64,000 nt of DNA from Dictyobacter alpinus (GCF_003967575.1 NZ_BIFT01000002.1:1178001-1242000), one strand, 5' to 3'; counted from the first letter of the stretch, positions 25,061-33,684 are shown. Translations and numbers: made by a program. The notes: a model not told the origin generated them from the sequence alone.

Positions 25061-25217
25061 ATTGCATTTCTCGGGGGGGAGGCTCCTATTGGGCGCGTGC
25101 CGCTGAAAAAAATGAATGGCACCAATGAATGGGCTAAATATAGAAAACATGCATTATATACCTTATAATCACTATAATTGTCTGACCACTTTTAGATAGA
25201 ATGATGGAGACCTCTCT

Positions 25218-25964
25218 ATGCAACTGGCATTAATCGCGGATATTCATGGGAATCTGGTGGCATTGGATGCAATTCTGGCTGATATCAGCCGACGGCGGAT
25301 CACACAGATACTCTGTCTGGGTGATGTCGCCTTTGGGGGACCGCAGCCTGTTGAAGTATTGCAACGTTTGCGCGAGTTGCGCTGTCCTGTAGTGATGGGT
25401 AATACAGATGCCTGGTTACTTAAACCCGAGCTTAAGGAGCAGAGCTCAACGTTTGCACGTAACGGACAGGATATCGGATACTGGTGCTCGCAACAGTTGA
25501 GCGCGGAGGATACATCTTTTATAGAGAGCTTTGTCGCAACGTATACATGGTCGTTAAACGCGACAACGACGCTGCTCGCCTATCATGGTTCACCTCGTTC
25601 CTTCAAAGAACAATTACATCCAACCACACCAGATGAGCAGGTAGGACAAGCCATTGGGGACACGAACGCCCAGGTGCTGGCAGGTGGACATACACATCAG
25701 CAGATGCTACGGCGCTATAAACACCATCTACTGATCAATCCCGGTAGTGTTGGCATGGCGATGGATCGTAGTTGGCCGTTGGAAGAGGTACGCAATCCAC
25801 CATGGGGCGAATACGCGATCCTGAATGTAGGAGACAATAAACTTCATAGTGTCGGTATCGAATTCTGTCGGATGCCATTCGACATAGAGCGCTTTCTGGC
25901 TATCTCGTTCCAGAAAAACATGCCTCATGCCGAATGGGCAGCCAATGAGTGGCTTAGAGCATAG
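25218..25964 (+). CDS. Calcineurin-like metallophosphoesterase (YfcE/MJ0936 type)
   Basis: 248 residues from ATG 25218. All blocks of the phosphodiesterase subfamily are present: IADIHGNLVALDA (D-x-H), CLGDVAFGGPQP (GDxxxxGP), MGNTDAWLL (GN-D/H), LAYHGSP, GGHTHQQM (GHTH) and LINPGSVGMAMD. These ligate a two-metal centre. The family hydrolyses phosphodiester bonds, from cyclic nucleotides to nucleotide pyrophosphates; the physiological substrate here is unknown. The gene stands alone between the MFS gene and a hairpin at 25992-26026. No signal peptide. Confidence 0.88.
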   Translation: MQLALIADIHGNLVALDAILADISRRRITQILCLGDVAFGGPQPVEVLQRLRELRCPVVMGNTDAWLLKPELKEQSSTFARNGQDIGYWCSQQLSAEDTSFIESFVATYTWSLNATTTLLAYHGSPRSFKEQLHPTTPDEQVGQAIGDTNAQVLAGGHTHQQMLRRYKHHLLINPGSVGMAMDRSWPLEEVRNPPWGEYAILNVGDNKLHSVGIEFCRMPFDIERFLAISFQKNMPHAEWAANEWLRA

Positions 25965-25991
25965 TTTGCATGCGACGCTTCAGGATCATTT

Positions 25992-26026
25992 TCTCTCACA
26001 AATGCCCGTAGAAAATTTGTGAGAGA
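25992..26026 (+). terminator. Hairpin after the metallophosphoesterase
   Basis: TCTCTCACAAAT paired with ATTTGTGAGAGA (12 bp, 11-base loop), 28 bp after the gene stop. The following tract is A-rich rather than T-rich, so it may act in both directions or stabilise the transcript. Confidence 0.5.
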
Positions 26027-26375
26027 CAACAAGAAGAGAAGATTCTACACATACATTAATAGTGTAGACAAAAAGAAAACCGGATAAGGATAAAACACAT
26101 ACAAGATGTTGCCTTCTGTATGCGATATCGCCTACCCGGTACTCGGTCTCCCGAGCTTTCACAAGCGCCTGGACAGTTGCTTACTTATTTCACAAGAAGA
26201 TATAACATGTGAATCGCTTTTTGTCAATTGGCAGACAATAAAGATGAGAAAATTCTTTTGAAATTTCTTATCATATTGCTTGATATTTTACTTATGCATA
26301 GACATTAGCTTGTCCAGACGTTTTAGCCTCTATATTAGAGCACTGGATAAACCGGGTCAGGCGCAGAGGTACTTA

Positions 26376-26491
26376 TATAATGTTTATGTACAAGCTTTAT
26401 CCCTTACGCCTCGCGCCTACGGCGCTCGCTTGTTTTTGAGGAGGAAGATGGCGAGGCGGTCGCAACCGCCTCGCCATCTTCCTCCTCAAAA
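26376..26491 (+). repeat. Composite repeat: conserved arm, 21-bp module, 27-bp palindrome
   Basis: TATAAT at 26376-26381, a conserved stretch, the 21-bp module at 26409-26429, then a perfect 27-bp stem (26434-26460 with 26465-26491, 4-base loop). The same parts in the opposite orientation are at 41856-41975, with about 48 of 58 bases matching outside the palindrome; a third module copy is at 37918-37938. The 25965-26608 gap has no protein gene. Confidence 0.7.
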
Positions 26492-26601
26492 GAGTGATAT
26501 GTGGAACACTTGCATAGGCCGTTCTAAAAGAGTGGTATGTAGAACACTTGCGCATGGCGTTCTAAAAGAGTGGGTGTAGAAACACTTGCACAGGCTGTTC
26601 T
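26488..26601. repeat. Three tandem 38-bp repeats
   Basis: Units 26488-26525, 26526-26563 and 26564-26601, each starting AAAAGAGTG and ending GTTCT, differing at several positions. They begin inside the palindrome's last bases and end 7 bp before the stop of the LLM oxidoreductase. There are no spacers between units. Confidence 0.85.
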
Positions 26602-26608
26602 GTAGGAT

Positions 26609-27376
26609 TTACGTCATCCATTGGGCAATCTCGGGTAATTGTTTGAAGTCCCAGACGGTTAAGAATGTGCGCTCAACGCCTATAGCTTCCCAGATTGGGA
26701 GCTTTTGGGTGAGTTGTTCGGGCCAATCCCAGACATATGCAGATAAAGAAACGTGGCGTCCTGAGGTGGCGATCTGCTCGCTGGCAAAGCGGAGCAAATC
26801 CTCGTTGGCATAGACATTTAGCTCATCAGCATAGTCCACGGCACTCTGGATCAGCCGCCGTGAATTTCCAACACCAACGACTACGCGCATAGGAGCCACA
26901 GGAACAGGCGTACAGGCGGCATCTAGCAGGTGCAGGTATTGACCAGTAAACGTCACTTTCTGGCCCGCCCAGACCTCTCTCAAGGCCAAAATGGTCTCTT
27001 TCAATCCATCGATACGTTCCTGCACCTCAGGAATCGCTAATCCCCAGGCCCGCGCCTCCTGAAAATAATCGCCTGCCCCGATTCCTAATTCAAAACGACC
27101 GTTACTCAAAATTGATAGGACCGAGCTCTCTTTGGCCAGTACACCCGGCAAATAATTTAAGCGATCGATGACCATCGGCACCAACTTGATGCGCTCGGTC
27201 TTCATGGACAACGCTCCGTACAGCGCCCAGCCTGAGATATACGGCCACTCCAGTTTATCCGCGTGAAAATGATCCAGAAAACTCAATGCCTCAAACCCCA
27301 ATTGGTCTGCCTGCTGGGCCGCCGCCAGAATATCCGGCCAGTTCCCCGTGGGACCTAGATTAATTCCGATACGCAT
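26609..27376 (-). CDS. LLM-class flavin/F420-dependent oxidoreductase
   Basis: 255 residues from ATG 27376 after a GGAAGGTGG site. Luciferase-like monooxygenase barrel: MRIGINLGPTGNWPDILAAAQQADQLGFEALSFLDHFH is the first strand and helix, RIKLVPMVIDRLNYLPGVLAKESSVLSILSNGRFELGIGAGDY is the conserved strand-4 region (the LSNGRxxLGIGAG signature), and GLKETILALREVW follows. The C-terminal third is short compared with the 290-330 residues usual in the family; the end falls next to the 38-bp repeats, so slight truncation is possible. It would use FMNH2 or F420H2 to reduce or oxygenate an unknown substrate in the cytoplasm. Confidence 0.82.
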   Translation of the reverse strand: MRIGINLGPTGNWPDILAAAQQADQLGFEALSFLDHFHADKLEWPYISGWALYGALSMKTERIKLVPMVIDRLNYLPGVLAKESSVLSILSNGRFELGIGAGDYFQEARAWGLAIPEVQERIDGLKETILALREVWAGQKVTFTGQYLHLLDAACTPVPVAPMRVVVGVGNSRRLIQSAVDYADELNVYANEDLLRFASEQIATSGRHVSLSAYVWDWPEQLTQKLPIWEAIGVERTFLTVWDFKQLPEIAQWMT

Positions 27377-27549
27377 GAGTCCACCTTCCTGCGTGCCCTC
27401 TATCCAGTTTTACAGTTCTTGTCTTTAAATACTATACAGGCACAAACATGACATCTATCGTCATATTTGTGCCTGTACCAATACAGTGCTTGATTCCATG
27501 AAATCTATAGTTTACATAGCTTTGTTTCGCGTTTTCAAAGCTCCAACGA

Positions 27550-27608
27550 TTTTAAATGTGTTATCAAAAAAATGAGCCTGGCTCATTTTTTTGATAACAC
27601 ATTTAAAA
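27550..27608. terminator. 29-bp perfect palindrome
   Basis: Arms 27550-27578 and 27580-27608 are exact reverse complements around a single T. It lies in the 300-bp gap between two minus-strand genes, after the serine hydrolase stop, and would give a very stable hairpin in its transcript. A smaller inverted repeat (CAGGCACAAA-type) is at about 27438-27476. Confidence 0.8.
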
Positions 27609-27682
27609 TAAGCATGGGCCCTTCAGGGCCCGCATGCGGCTGGCTGTACGCTCCAAGATGAGAGTAAAAAACAAGCACTATC

Positions 27683-28888
27683 TCAGTCATCGATGGCCTG
27701 GTAGGCAGCGGTCCAGAAGGTAACGTTCGGGGGGTTGGGGGACGCAAAGGAGCATTGGGACATCAGGATGGTGACCATGTCTTCTTTGGGGTCTGAGTAC
27801 CAGGATGTGCCCAGGCCACCGTCCCAGCCATAACGACCAGGAACGGATGAGATGTCATCACGCACGTTGATGATGGAGAGGCCAAATCCCCAACCACGGC
27901 TGTCAAGAAAATTAGCGGCGGGATTGGTCGCCGCTTTCTGTTCAGGCGTGATCTGGTCGGTTGTCATGGTCTCAATTGATGGCCTGGAGAGGATGCGCTC
28001 ACCGTTGTATTTACCCTGGGAAAGCATCATCTGACCAAAGGCCAGATAATCATCGATGGTTGAAACCAGTCCTCCAGCTCCCGATGGGAAGACTGGCGGC
28101 TGGCTCCACTGGCCGCCGATGGGCTCGTCATAAACAGTAAAATTCCCACTGGAGAAATCGGTCCAATAGCTGGTTGCCAGTCGATCGAGCGCTGACGCAG
28201 GCACGCTGAAGCCTGTGTCCTTCATACCAAGGGGCTCGAAGAGACGTTCGCGTAAGAACGCCTCTAGCGACTGTCCTGAGGCGCGCGCAATGAGTATGCC
28301 AAGGACATCAGATGCTGTGTTGTACATCCATTGCTGACCCGGCTGGTGCATGAGTGGAAGCTGTCCCAGGCGATATATCCACTCGTCGGGCTCAGGCATA
28401 TGCAAAGGATTCGGCGGTCCCATGCCGATCTGCTGATCATTGGCGGCTTTCAAAATCGGATAAGCGTCTGGCGCTGCCACCATTTGTCCAAAGCCCATAC
28501 GAAAGGTGAGCAGGTCACGTAACGTGATCGATCTTTCGGCGGGTATGGTATCGTCAAGTGGCCCATCAAGCCATTTTAACACCCGGCGCTCAGCCAGTTC
28601 GGGAAGTAATGTGTCTACTGGCTCGTCCAGCCGTAACTTACACTCTTCTACCAGGATCATGGCGGCGACAGCGATAATCGGCTTGGTCATTGAGGAGATG
28701 CGGAAAATGGTATCCCGCCGCATGGGCGCGCCCTCGCCAAATGCCTGTGTCCCCACAACATCAACATGAACCTCGCTGTGCCTGCTGACCAGGGTGACGA
28801 GACCGGGGACGGTACCGCGCTCAACATAACCGGCCATGATATCGTGCATACGGCCAAGTCGCGCCCTGGATAATCCTGCGTTCGTCAT
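27683..28888 (-). CDS. Serine hydrolase, class C beta-lactamase/esterase family
   Basis: 401 residues from ATG 28888 with GGAGGG upstream. Beta-lactamase-fold signatures: Ser66-Met-Thr-Lys69 (SxxK, nucleophile and general base) in FRISSMTKP, and the Tyr-x-Asn motif as WMYNTASDV. The later part has GWGFGLSI and GRYGWDGGLGTSW; the HGG-like loop is WDGGLGT, as in EstB-type esterases and LovD-like acyltransferases rather than true lactamases. No signal peptide is seen, so it is probably cytoplasmic and acts on esters or peptides. It sits 26 bp before a PNPOx-fold gene on the same strand and may be cotranscribed with it. Confidence 0.87.
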   Translation of the reverse strand: MTNAGLSRARLGRMHDIMAGYVERGTVPGLVTLVSRHSEVHVDVVGTQAFGEGAPMRRDTIFRISSMTKPIIAVAAMILVEECKLRLDEPVDTLLPELAERRVLKWLDGPLDDTIPAERSITLRDLLTFRMGFGQMVAAPDAYPILKAANDQQIGMGPPNPLHMPEPDEWIYRLGQLPLMHQPGQQWMYNTASDVLGILIARASGQSLEAFLRERLFEPLGMKDTGFSVPASALDRLATSYWTDFSSGNFTVYDEPIGGQWSQPPVFPSGAGGLVSTIDDYLAFGQMMLSQGKYNGERILSRPSIETMTTDQITPEQKAATNPAANFLDSRGWGFGLSIINVRDDISSVPGRYGWDGGLGTSWYSDPKEDMVTILMSQCSFASPNPPNVTFWTAAYQAIDD

Positions 28889-28914
28889 TGTCAGTTCCCT
28901 CCGTTCTGCTTCAT

Positions 28915-29421
28915 TTAAAACTGATAGCGTGTGTGGCTGAATTTACCTTTGCCGAACGCGAGAATTTTAGTGGGTTTCACGGAGAACACGAGAGCCATCC
29001 CACCTTCTTTGTGATAAAAACTACCGTTGCGCACCTCAAATTGCCATTGTCCGTCCCATTTTTTCGTCCATGCTTCAGCAAGGCGGGCAAGCATAGCTTC
29101 GTCGGTGGCGCGGACGGCGTCTCCTTCGACCACGACATCCAGTCCTTCTTTCCAGTCGTTACAGCCAGTCGTCAGGATCACGTGGGGATTCTCACGCAGG
29201 TTTATGGCCTTCTGTTCATCTGTGCCGGTAGAAAAGTGGATAGCTCCATCAAGCCACACGGCAACCAGAGGAGAAACGTGGGGACGACCATCAGAGCGGA
29301 CCGTCGAGATCCAGAATAGCTCAGCGGCTTCAAGCACGTGGCGCGTCTCCTCCCACTCCGTAGCCACAGCATCTGGATCGCTGAAACGCTGGTCCATTTT
29401 TGTCACAGGTCCATTTATCAT
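28915..29421 (-). CDS. PNPOx-like split-barrel flavin-binding protein
   Basis: 168 residues from ATG 29421 with GAAGGGAG upstream. The pattern LEAAELFWISTVRSDGRPHVSPLVAVWLDGAIHFSTGTDEQKAINLRENPHVILTTG is the pyridoxamine-5-phosphate-oxidase-type split barrel, with later VVVEGDAVRATDEAMLARLAEAW. Small members of this family bind FMN, F420 or haem and reduce diverse substrates. The F420-binding FDOR group is a good alternative and would suit the LLM-type oxidoreductase found nearby. It is upstream of the serine hydrolase on the same strand. Confidence 0.82.
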   Translation of the reverse strand: MINGPVTKMDQRFSDPDAVATEWEETRHVLEAAELFWISTVRSDGRPHVSPLVAVWLDGAIHFSTGTDEQKAINLRENPHVILTTGCNDWKEGLDVVVEGDAVRATDEAMLARLAEAWTKKWDGQWQFEVRNGSFYHKEGGMALVFSVKPTKILAFGKGKFSHTRYQF

Positions 29422-29711
29422 AAGGAACTCCCTTCAGTCGTTCGGTGTAAAAAGTAATGCACCTTTCTTGCGCATAAAGAGCATAACATACATATCTCAA
29501 AGAAACTTCTTCATTCTTGCTCATCTCATGAGCATACATTAGTACAAATTCAAATGAACGTGTAACATTTTCACCAGTGAAGCCTCTTATTTCTGGCCAT
29601 TTCTCTGAAATTTCCTGTTTTGGTGCACTGGCATTAGCAAACAAGCGCTGTATGATACGAGACAATTTACGATGGTTCTATTAAAATTCCTGTTTATTCA
29701 CCGCAAAAGTA
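29422..29711. other. Intergenic, no supported gene
   Basis: About 290 bp between the PNPOx-like gene and the LacI promoter. A frame on the minus strand (29330-29665) overlaps the PNPOx gene out of frame and has no recognisable domain. Nothing else seen. Confidence 0.4.
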
Positions 29712-29753
29712 TTGACTTTCTTGTTAAATGACTGTATTATTTCATCAATGAAA
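29712..29753 (+). promoter_or_regulatory. LacI-type regulator promoter with self-operator
   Basis: TTGACT (29712-29717), 17-base spacer, TATTAT (29735-29740), and a palindrome TTTCAT-CA-ATGAAA at 29740-29753 covering the start region; half-site TTTCATTGAA recurs at 29764-29773. Suggests autoregulation by the downstream LacI-family protein. Confidence 0.65.
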
Positions 29754-29833
29754 CATTGTTGTTTTCATTGAATTGTTCGGAGTAGATGTTGCAGTTATCG
29801 CCTGCCACAGCTACATGTGAAGGGAACAAACGT

Positions 29834-30892
29834 GTGATTGGCTCGGTCACAGTAAAAGATGTCGCTCGTAAAGCGGATGTTTCGGTAGGAACCGTCTCGC
29901 GCGTCTTCAATAACCACAGCAATGTGTCTGAAGAGATACGCGATCGGGTTTTGAAGGCGGCAACGGAACTGGGCTATGAGCGCATCGTGAGCGCTGAACC
30001 ACCTCGCACAGGTGGGCGTCAGATTAAAGAGATCGGTTTTCTCTATGGCGATCTGGCGGATAGTGGCGCAACCACCAGCAATCCTTTCTGGACGCATATT
30101 TTGAATGGCGTTGAGCATGAAGCACGGCGCTCTAATATCAAGGTAACGTACAGGTCTATTATGGAACTGGTGCAGACACCACAGGAATTATTCTCCACTG
30201 TTCAGGACATGAAACTGGGTGGTATCCTGCTGGTCGGTCCTGCTGAACAGGAAACAGTACAGGTTCTGAAGAGCCTCGATATTCCTCTTGTGCTGGTTGA
30301 CAATCATATTCCCGGTCTTTCGGTCAACTCTGTACTCTGCGATAACTTCGAGGGCGCCTACATGGCGGTAAATTATTTGATTGAGCGTGGCCATCGCAAG
30401 ATCGCCTTTATTGGGGGCCCTGTCATTCAAGGCTTTCGCCCTATCGATGTAATTTATACCATTCAACGCCGTAGCCTGGGCTATCGTACCGCATTACTGG
30501 ATGCTGGCATCCAGATTAACACAAACCTCATGGAACATGGCAATCTTAAGATTGATGGTGGTTACCAGGCCTGTCAACGCTTGATTGAACAGCAGGAGCC
30601 CTTTACAGCGCTCTTCTGTGCCAATGATGAACTGGCAATTGGCGCCATGAAGGCACTACGACAGTATGGCCGCCGCTTACCCGAGGATGTCTCGGTGATT
30701 GGTTTTGATGATATTGCCCTGGTTGAACATCTGACGCCTGCGTTAACCACGATCCGCGTCAACAAAGAAGCTATCGGCGAGGTCGCTGTCAAAAGGCTTC
30801 TAGAACAGAGCAATGATTCAAGCGACACCAGTATTTCCAGTATCCTGGAAGTAGATTTGATTGAACGCGCTTCAGTCTTTCGCATTGAGTAG
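29834..30892 (+). CDS. LacI-family transcriptional regulator of the carbohydrate operon
   Basis: 352 residues from GTG 29834, with GAAGGGA at 29818-29824; ATG 29786 would add 16 residues. The N-terminal HTH is typical: VTVKDVARKADVSVGTVSRVFNNHSNVSEEIRDRVLKAATELGYE. Residues 70-350 form the periplasmic-binding-protein-like ligand domain: EIGFLYGDL, GGILLVGPA, LVLVDNHIPGLSVNSVLCDNFEGAYMAVNYLIERGHRKIAFIGG and ALFCANDELAIGAMKALRQYG, VSVIGFDDIALVEHL. It represses sugar genes until a sugar is bound. It lies directly upstream of a binding-protein transport operon on the same strand and has a palindromic site over its own promoter. Confidence 0.92.
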   Translation: MIGSVTVKDVARKADVSVGTVSRVFNNHSNVSEEIRDRVLKAATELGYERIVSAEPPRTGGRQIKEIGFLYGDLADSGATTSNPFWTHILNGVEHEARRSNIKVTYRSIMELVQTPQELFSTVQDMKLGGILLVGPAEQETVQVLKSLDIPLVLVDNHIPGLSVNSVLCDNFEGAYMAVNYLIERGHRKIAFIGGPVIQGFRPIDVIYTIQRRSLGYRTALLDAGIQINTNLMEHGNLKIDGGYQACQRLIEQQEPFTALFCANDELAIGAMKALRQYGRRLPEDVSVIGFDDIALVEHLTPALTTIRVNKEAIGEVAVKRLLEQSNDSSDTSISSILEVDLIERASVFRIE

Positions 30893-31007
30893 TTTCCGGC
30901 GTGTTCGGCTCTCTATCTTGTACTTCGCTTGTCCCCTGGGACTTATCAACTTTTATCCGACAAGGGATGATACCAATACGGTAATGTCCCCCCTTTTGCC
31001 TGAGCTG

Positions 31008-31053
31008 TCAACATGCATGAACGCTTGACAGTTCATCCTATCGAATAACGTTA
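31008..31053 (+). promoter_or_regulatory. Candidate promoter/operator of the sugar-transport operon
   Basis: An inverted repeat CTGTCAA (31008-31014)/TTGACAG (31025-31031), a TTGACA box at 31025-31030, and a palindrome TAACGTTA at 31046-31053 at the -10 position. Central CG is typical of LacI-family operators. The -10 itself is poor. Confidence 0.45.
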
Positions 31054-31094
31054 CGCATGGGTCCATTTTATTTAGACACGAAGGAGTGATTTAT

Positions 31095-32393
31095 ATGGAT
31101 TTCTCAATGTCACGAAGACGCTTTATGGCGCAAACAGGTAAAGTTGCAATGGCCACAGGTATTGGCGGCAGCTTGCTTGCTGCCTGTGGTGAGAGCGGTG
31201 GAGGCACCAATTCTGGTCCAGTTACCCTTACGTATGGATGGTGGAGCAATACGCCAGCCAAAGATAATTCCATGAAAGCCTGGATCAAGGATTTTGAGAA
31301 GAGTCACCCCAATATCAAAATCAAGCCTGAAATCCTACCATGGGGCAACTACTGGGATAAGTTGAAGACAACCACAGCCGGCGGCAATGCCTATGATATT
31401 ATCGGTATGTCGAGCGGTATGGCGGCTCCATATTTCGATAGCGGTGCTTTGGCCGATCTGACTTCAATGTCAGGATATAATAATTCAGCCGGCGCACTTA
31501 GCCCTGTAAGCGTTACTCTGAGCCAATGGAATGGCAAAACCCTCGCACTCCCAATCGGTACCTCGATCTCAGTCCTGGGCTACAACAAAGCGTTGTTCGA
31601 TGCCGCCGGTCTCCCTGCGCCAGATCCTGTCAAAGCCATGACCTTCGATGAATTCAAGGCCATCGCCAAGAAACTCACCAAGTTCCAGGGTGGCAAGGCC
31701 GTCCAATACGCGATCAACCCCAATGATATCCTAGATTATGATATGTTTGTCCGTATGAATGGCGGTAAAGCCTTTGATAATCCAGTGAATCCAACCAAGG
31801 TGACCATCAATACCCCTGAGGGTATTCAGGGTCTCAAAGATTATAAGAGTTTGTTCACCGAGAAAATGGCGCCCCCATTCAATGAACTCACCAACGGACC
31901 ATGGTCCTTTGACATTGGTGCCCTCGATACTGGCAAGATTGCTTTTGCACGTGTCGGACCCTGGCTCTTCTCAGATATGGCCAAAAATCCTAACTATGGG
32001 ATTACCCCGATCTTTACGATCAAACAGCCTGTGATTACAGGTGGTGTGAATAGCCTGGCCATCTATAAGAACAGCAAGAACAAGGATGCCGCCTGGGAAT
32101 TCTTGAAATGGGCAACCCAGACAGATCCTGAGATTAGCTTTGCCAAATTCAGCGATATTCCGGCTGAGAAAAAAGCCTTCTCACAATTGAATACCTATAT
32201 TCAACCAAGCAAGTTCGCACCAACCATGGAAAGCGCCTTCCAGTCCTTCCAACCCAGTCTGATGACAACCAAAGATCAGCTTGCGACCACCATCAACGAT
32301 ATTATCACCGACATGATGGCAGGCAAAGTCACTCCTGAGCAGGCCGCGGCAAAAATTGAGCAGCAAGGAAACTCAATCCTGTCTGCTTCATAG
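31095..32393 (+). CDS. ABC sugar-binding lipoprotein (family 1), Tat-type signal
   Basis: 432 residues from ATG 31095 (AAGGAG at 31081-31086). The N-terminus reads MSRRRFMAQTG, a twin-arginine motif, then a hydrophobic stretch and lipobox LLAAC, so it is exported folded and lipid-anchored outside the membrane. The mature protein follows the family-1 extracellular solute-binding pattern: LTYGWWSNTPAKDNSMKAWIKDFEKSHPNIKIK, YDIIGMSSGMAAPYFDSGALADLT, ALPIGTSISVLGYNKALFDAAGLP and SLAIYKNSKNKDAAWEFLKWAT. It captures an oligosaccharide for the two permeases that follow. A structured region at 32403-32522 separates it from the first permease. The ligand cannot be read. Confidence 0.92.
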   Translation: MDFSMSRRRFMAQTGKVAMATGIGGSLLAACGESGGGTNSGPVTLTYGWWSNTPAKDNSMKAWIKDFEKSHPNIKIKPEILPWGNYWDKLKTTTAGGNAYDIIGMSSGMAAPYFDSGALADLTSMSGYNNSAGALSPVSVTLSQWNGKTLALPIGTSISVLGYNKALFDAAGLPAPDPVKAMTFDEFKAIAKKLTKFQGGKAVQYAINPNDILDYDMFVRMNGGKAFDNPVNPTKVTINTPEGIQGLKDYKSLFTEKMAPPFNELTNGPWSFDIGALDTGKIAFARVGPWLFSDMAKNPNYGITPIFTIKQPVITGGVNSLAIYKNSKNKDAAWEFLKWATQTDPEISFAKFSDIPAEKKAFSQLNTYIQPSKFAPTMESAFQSFQPSLMTTKDQLATTINDIITDMMAGKVTPEQAAAKIEQQGNSILSAS

Positions 32394-32402
32394 TCTGCCG
32401 TT

Positions 32403-32522
32403 CAATCGTGTGAGTGAAGTCGCCTGCCAGGCTGAAGCGCTTCGTCAGAAAAGCTCAGGTTCCATGCTTGAGCTGTGGCGACTTCACTAACCGCGAGTGA
32501 GCGGCGTTCACGATTGCTTTTT
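32403..32522 (+). other. Multi-stem structure between binding protein and permease
   Basis: Nested stems: CAATCGTG/CACGATTG (32403-32410, 32509-32516), AGTGAAGTCGCC/GGCGACTTCACT (32413-32424, 32477-32488) and smaller inner hairpins, ending in TTTTT. It may partly terminate the transcript and stabilise the binding-protein mRNA so that it exceeds the permeases. Confidence 0.6.
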
Positions 32523-32685
32523 AAAGGCCTAACGTTTCCCTATAACTGGACAGGCCAGGTAGAGCAAAGTACTGAACGTGTTCACACTTCAGTATGCTCT
32601 ACCATGGCCCCTTCCTCACCTCTATTTCGGTGCTACTGAGAAGTGTTCTCATTCATCGATGAGTGCTTAGAAAGAGAACGTGCTC

Positions 32686-33684
32686 ATGATAACGTCACAA
32701 CAACATCAGCCAGGAGGTCCACCTTTACAGATACGTAAACAACCCGGTGTCTGGACCCGCCTGCGACGGAGCGATAGCCTAAAAGGCTATCTCTATATCA
32801 GCCCCTGGCTGATCGGTTTCTTGCTACTGGGACTCTGGCCTATAATCCAGACTTTCTACTATAGCTTCACGAAATTCAATCTTTTCAATGATCCCACCTT
32901 TATCGGGATAAAGAATTATCAGGATATCCTGACGAAGGATCCTATTTTTCTCCAGGCCTGCGTCAATATGTTGATCTATGTGGTTTGCTCTACGGTGATC
33001 AGTATTGCGGGTGGATTGGGATTGGCGTTACTGCTCAATCAGCGTTTCCCGGGTAACCATTTTTTTCGCACGGTCCTCTATGTACCAAGCTTGCTCGTTG
33101 GTGTGGCGATTGCGAAATTGTTTAAAGCCATCTTTGCCGCCGGCGAAAACGGCCTGGCTAATGAATTTTTAGGACTGTTCCATGTAGCTCCAGTCAACTG
33201 GCTGGGCGACTATAATCGGCCCTGGATTGGTCTGATTGCGATGATTGCCGTAAACTTCTGGTTTATTGGCGGCACCATGCTGATCTTCCTGGCGGGACTC
33301 AAAGGCATCTCCCAGACATACTATGAAGCGGCAAGAATTGATGGCGCGGGCAAATGGGCCATCTTCTCACGCATTACCGTGCCCTTACTGGCACCAGTGA
33401 TCGTCTTCAACTCGATCCTGACACTGATTGGACATATTCAAGTCTTTGATACCCCGCTGGTCTTCGCGTCCAGCCAGGGCACGATCAGTACTGGCAATCC
33501 ACTCGGCTATCACAATAGCCTGGCTGTGTTCTTAACCTATATCTACCGGAGTGCGTTCATCTCCAATAATTATGGCTATGCTTCAGCACTATCGGTAATT
33601 GTCTTTATCATCACCTTGATCCTGACTTTGATTGTGCTCACCACGATCCGCTTTAGTCACTATAGCGAACAGGATGCTGGTTAG
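32686..33684 (+). CDS. ABC sugar transporter permease (MalF-like)
   Basis: 332 residues from ATG 32686; GTG 32680 is in frame but too near the purine-rich site at 32671-32677. Six membrane segments. YLYISPWLIGFLLLGLWPIIQTFYYSFTKFNLF is the classical first helix of the group, GIKNYQDIL follows, and the cytoplasmic coupling loop EAARIDGAGKWAIFSRITVPLLAPV is the EAA motif that docks to the ATPase. It pairs with the MalG-like permease downstream (87 bp gap) to form the membrane pore. No ATP-binding subunit is in the operon, so a shared MsmK-type ATPase elsewhere is expected. Confidence 0.93.
   Translation: MITSQQHQPGGPPLQIRKQPGVWTRLRRSDSLKGYLYISPWLIGFLLLGLWPIIQTFYYSFTKFNLFNDPTFIGIKNYQDILTKDPIFLQACVNMLIYVVCSTVISIAGGLGLALLLNQRFPGNHFFRTVLYVPSLLVGVAIAKLFKAIFAAGENGLANEFLGLFHVAPVNWLGDYNRPWIGLIAMIAVNFWFIGGTMLIFLAGLKGISQTYYEAARIDGAGKWAIFSRITVPLLAPVIVFNSILTLIGHIQVFDTPLVFASSQGTISTGNPLGYHNSLAVFLTYIYRSAFISNNYGYASALSVIVFIITLILTLIVLTTIRFSHYSEQDAG

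Larger units (their letters stand above)
19928..25079 (+). repeat. Duplicated segment, copy 1 (5,152 bp visible)
   Basis: Bases 19928-25079 recur at 58849-64000 at a constant offset of 38,921 in direct orientation. I saw no differing base. The left limit is sharp: TAGATAAAAAAAGCG is shared and the bases before it differ. The right limit of identity is unknown because the second copy is cut by the window end. It holds a small ORF, copA, csoR, a leader ORF and an MFS gene. No transposase, integrase or long terminal inverted repeat is visible inside it. Confidence 0.93.

Noticed and set aside
26488..26601. Possible short CRISPR array
   Set aside because: 38-bp units abut each other without spacers and no cas gene is in the window.
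29330..29665. Minus-strand 111-codon ORF
   Set aside because: Overlaps the PNPOx-like gene out of frame and has no recognisable family.
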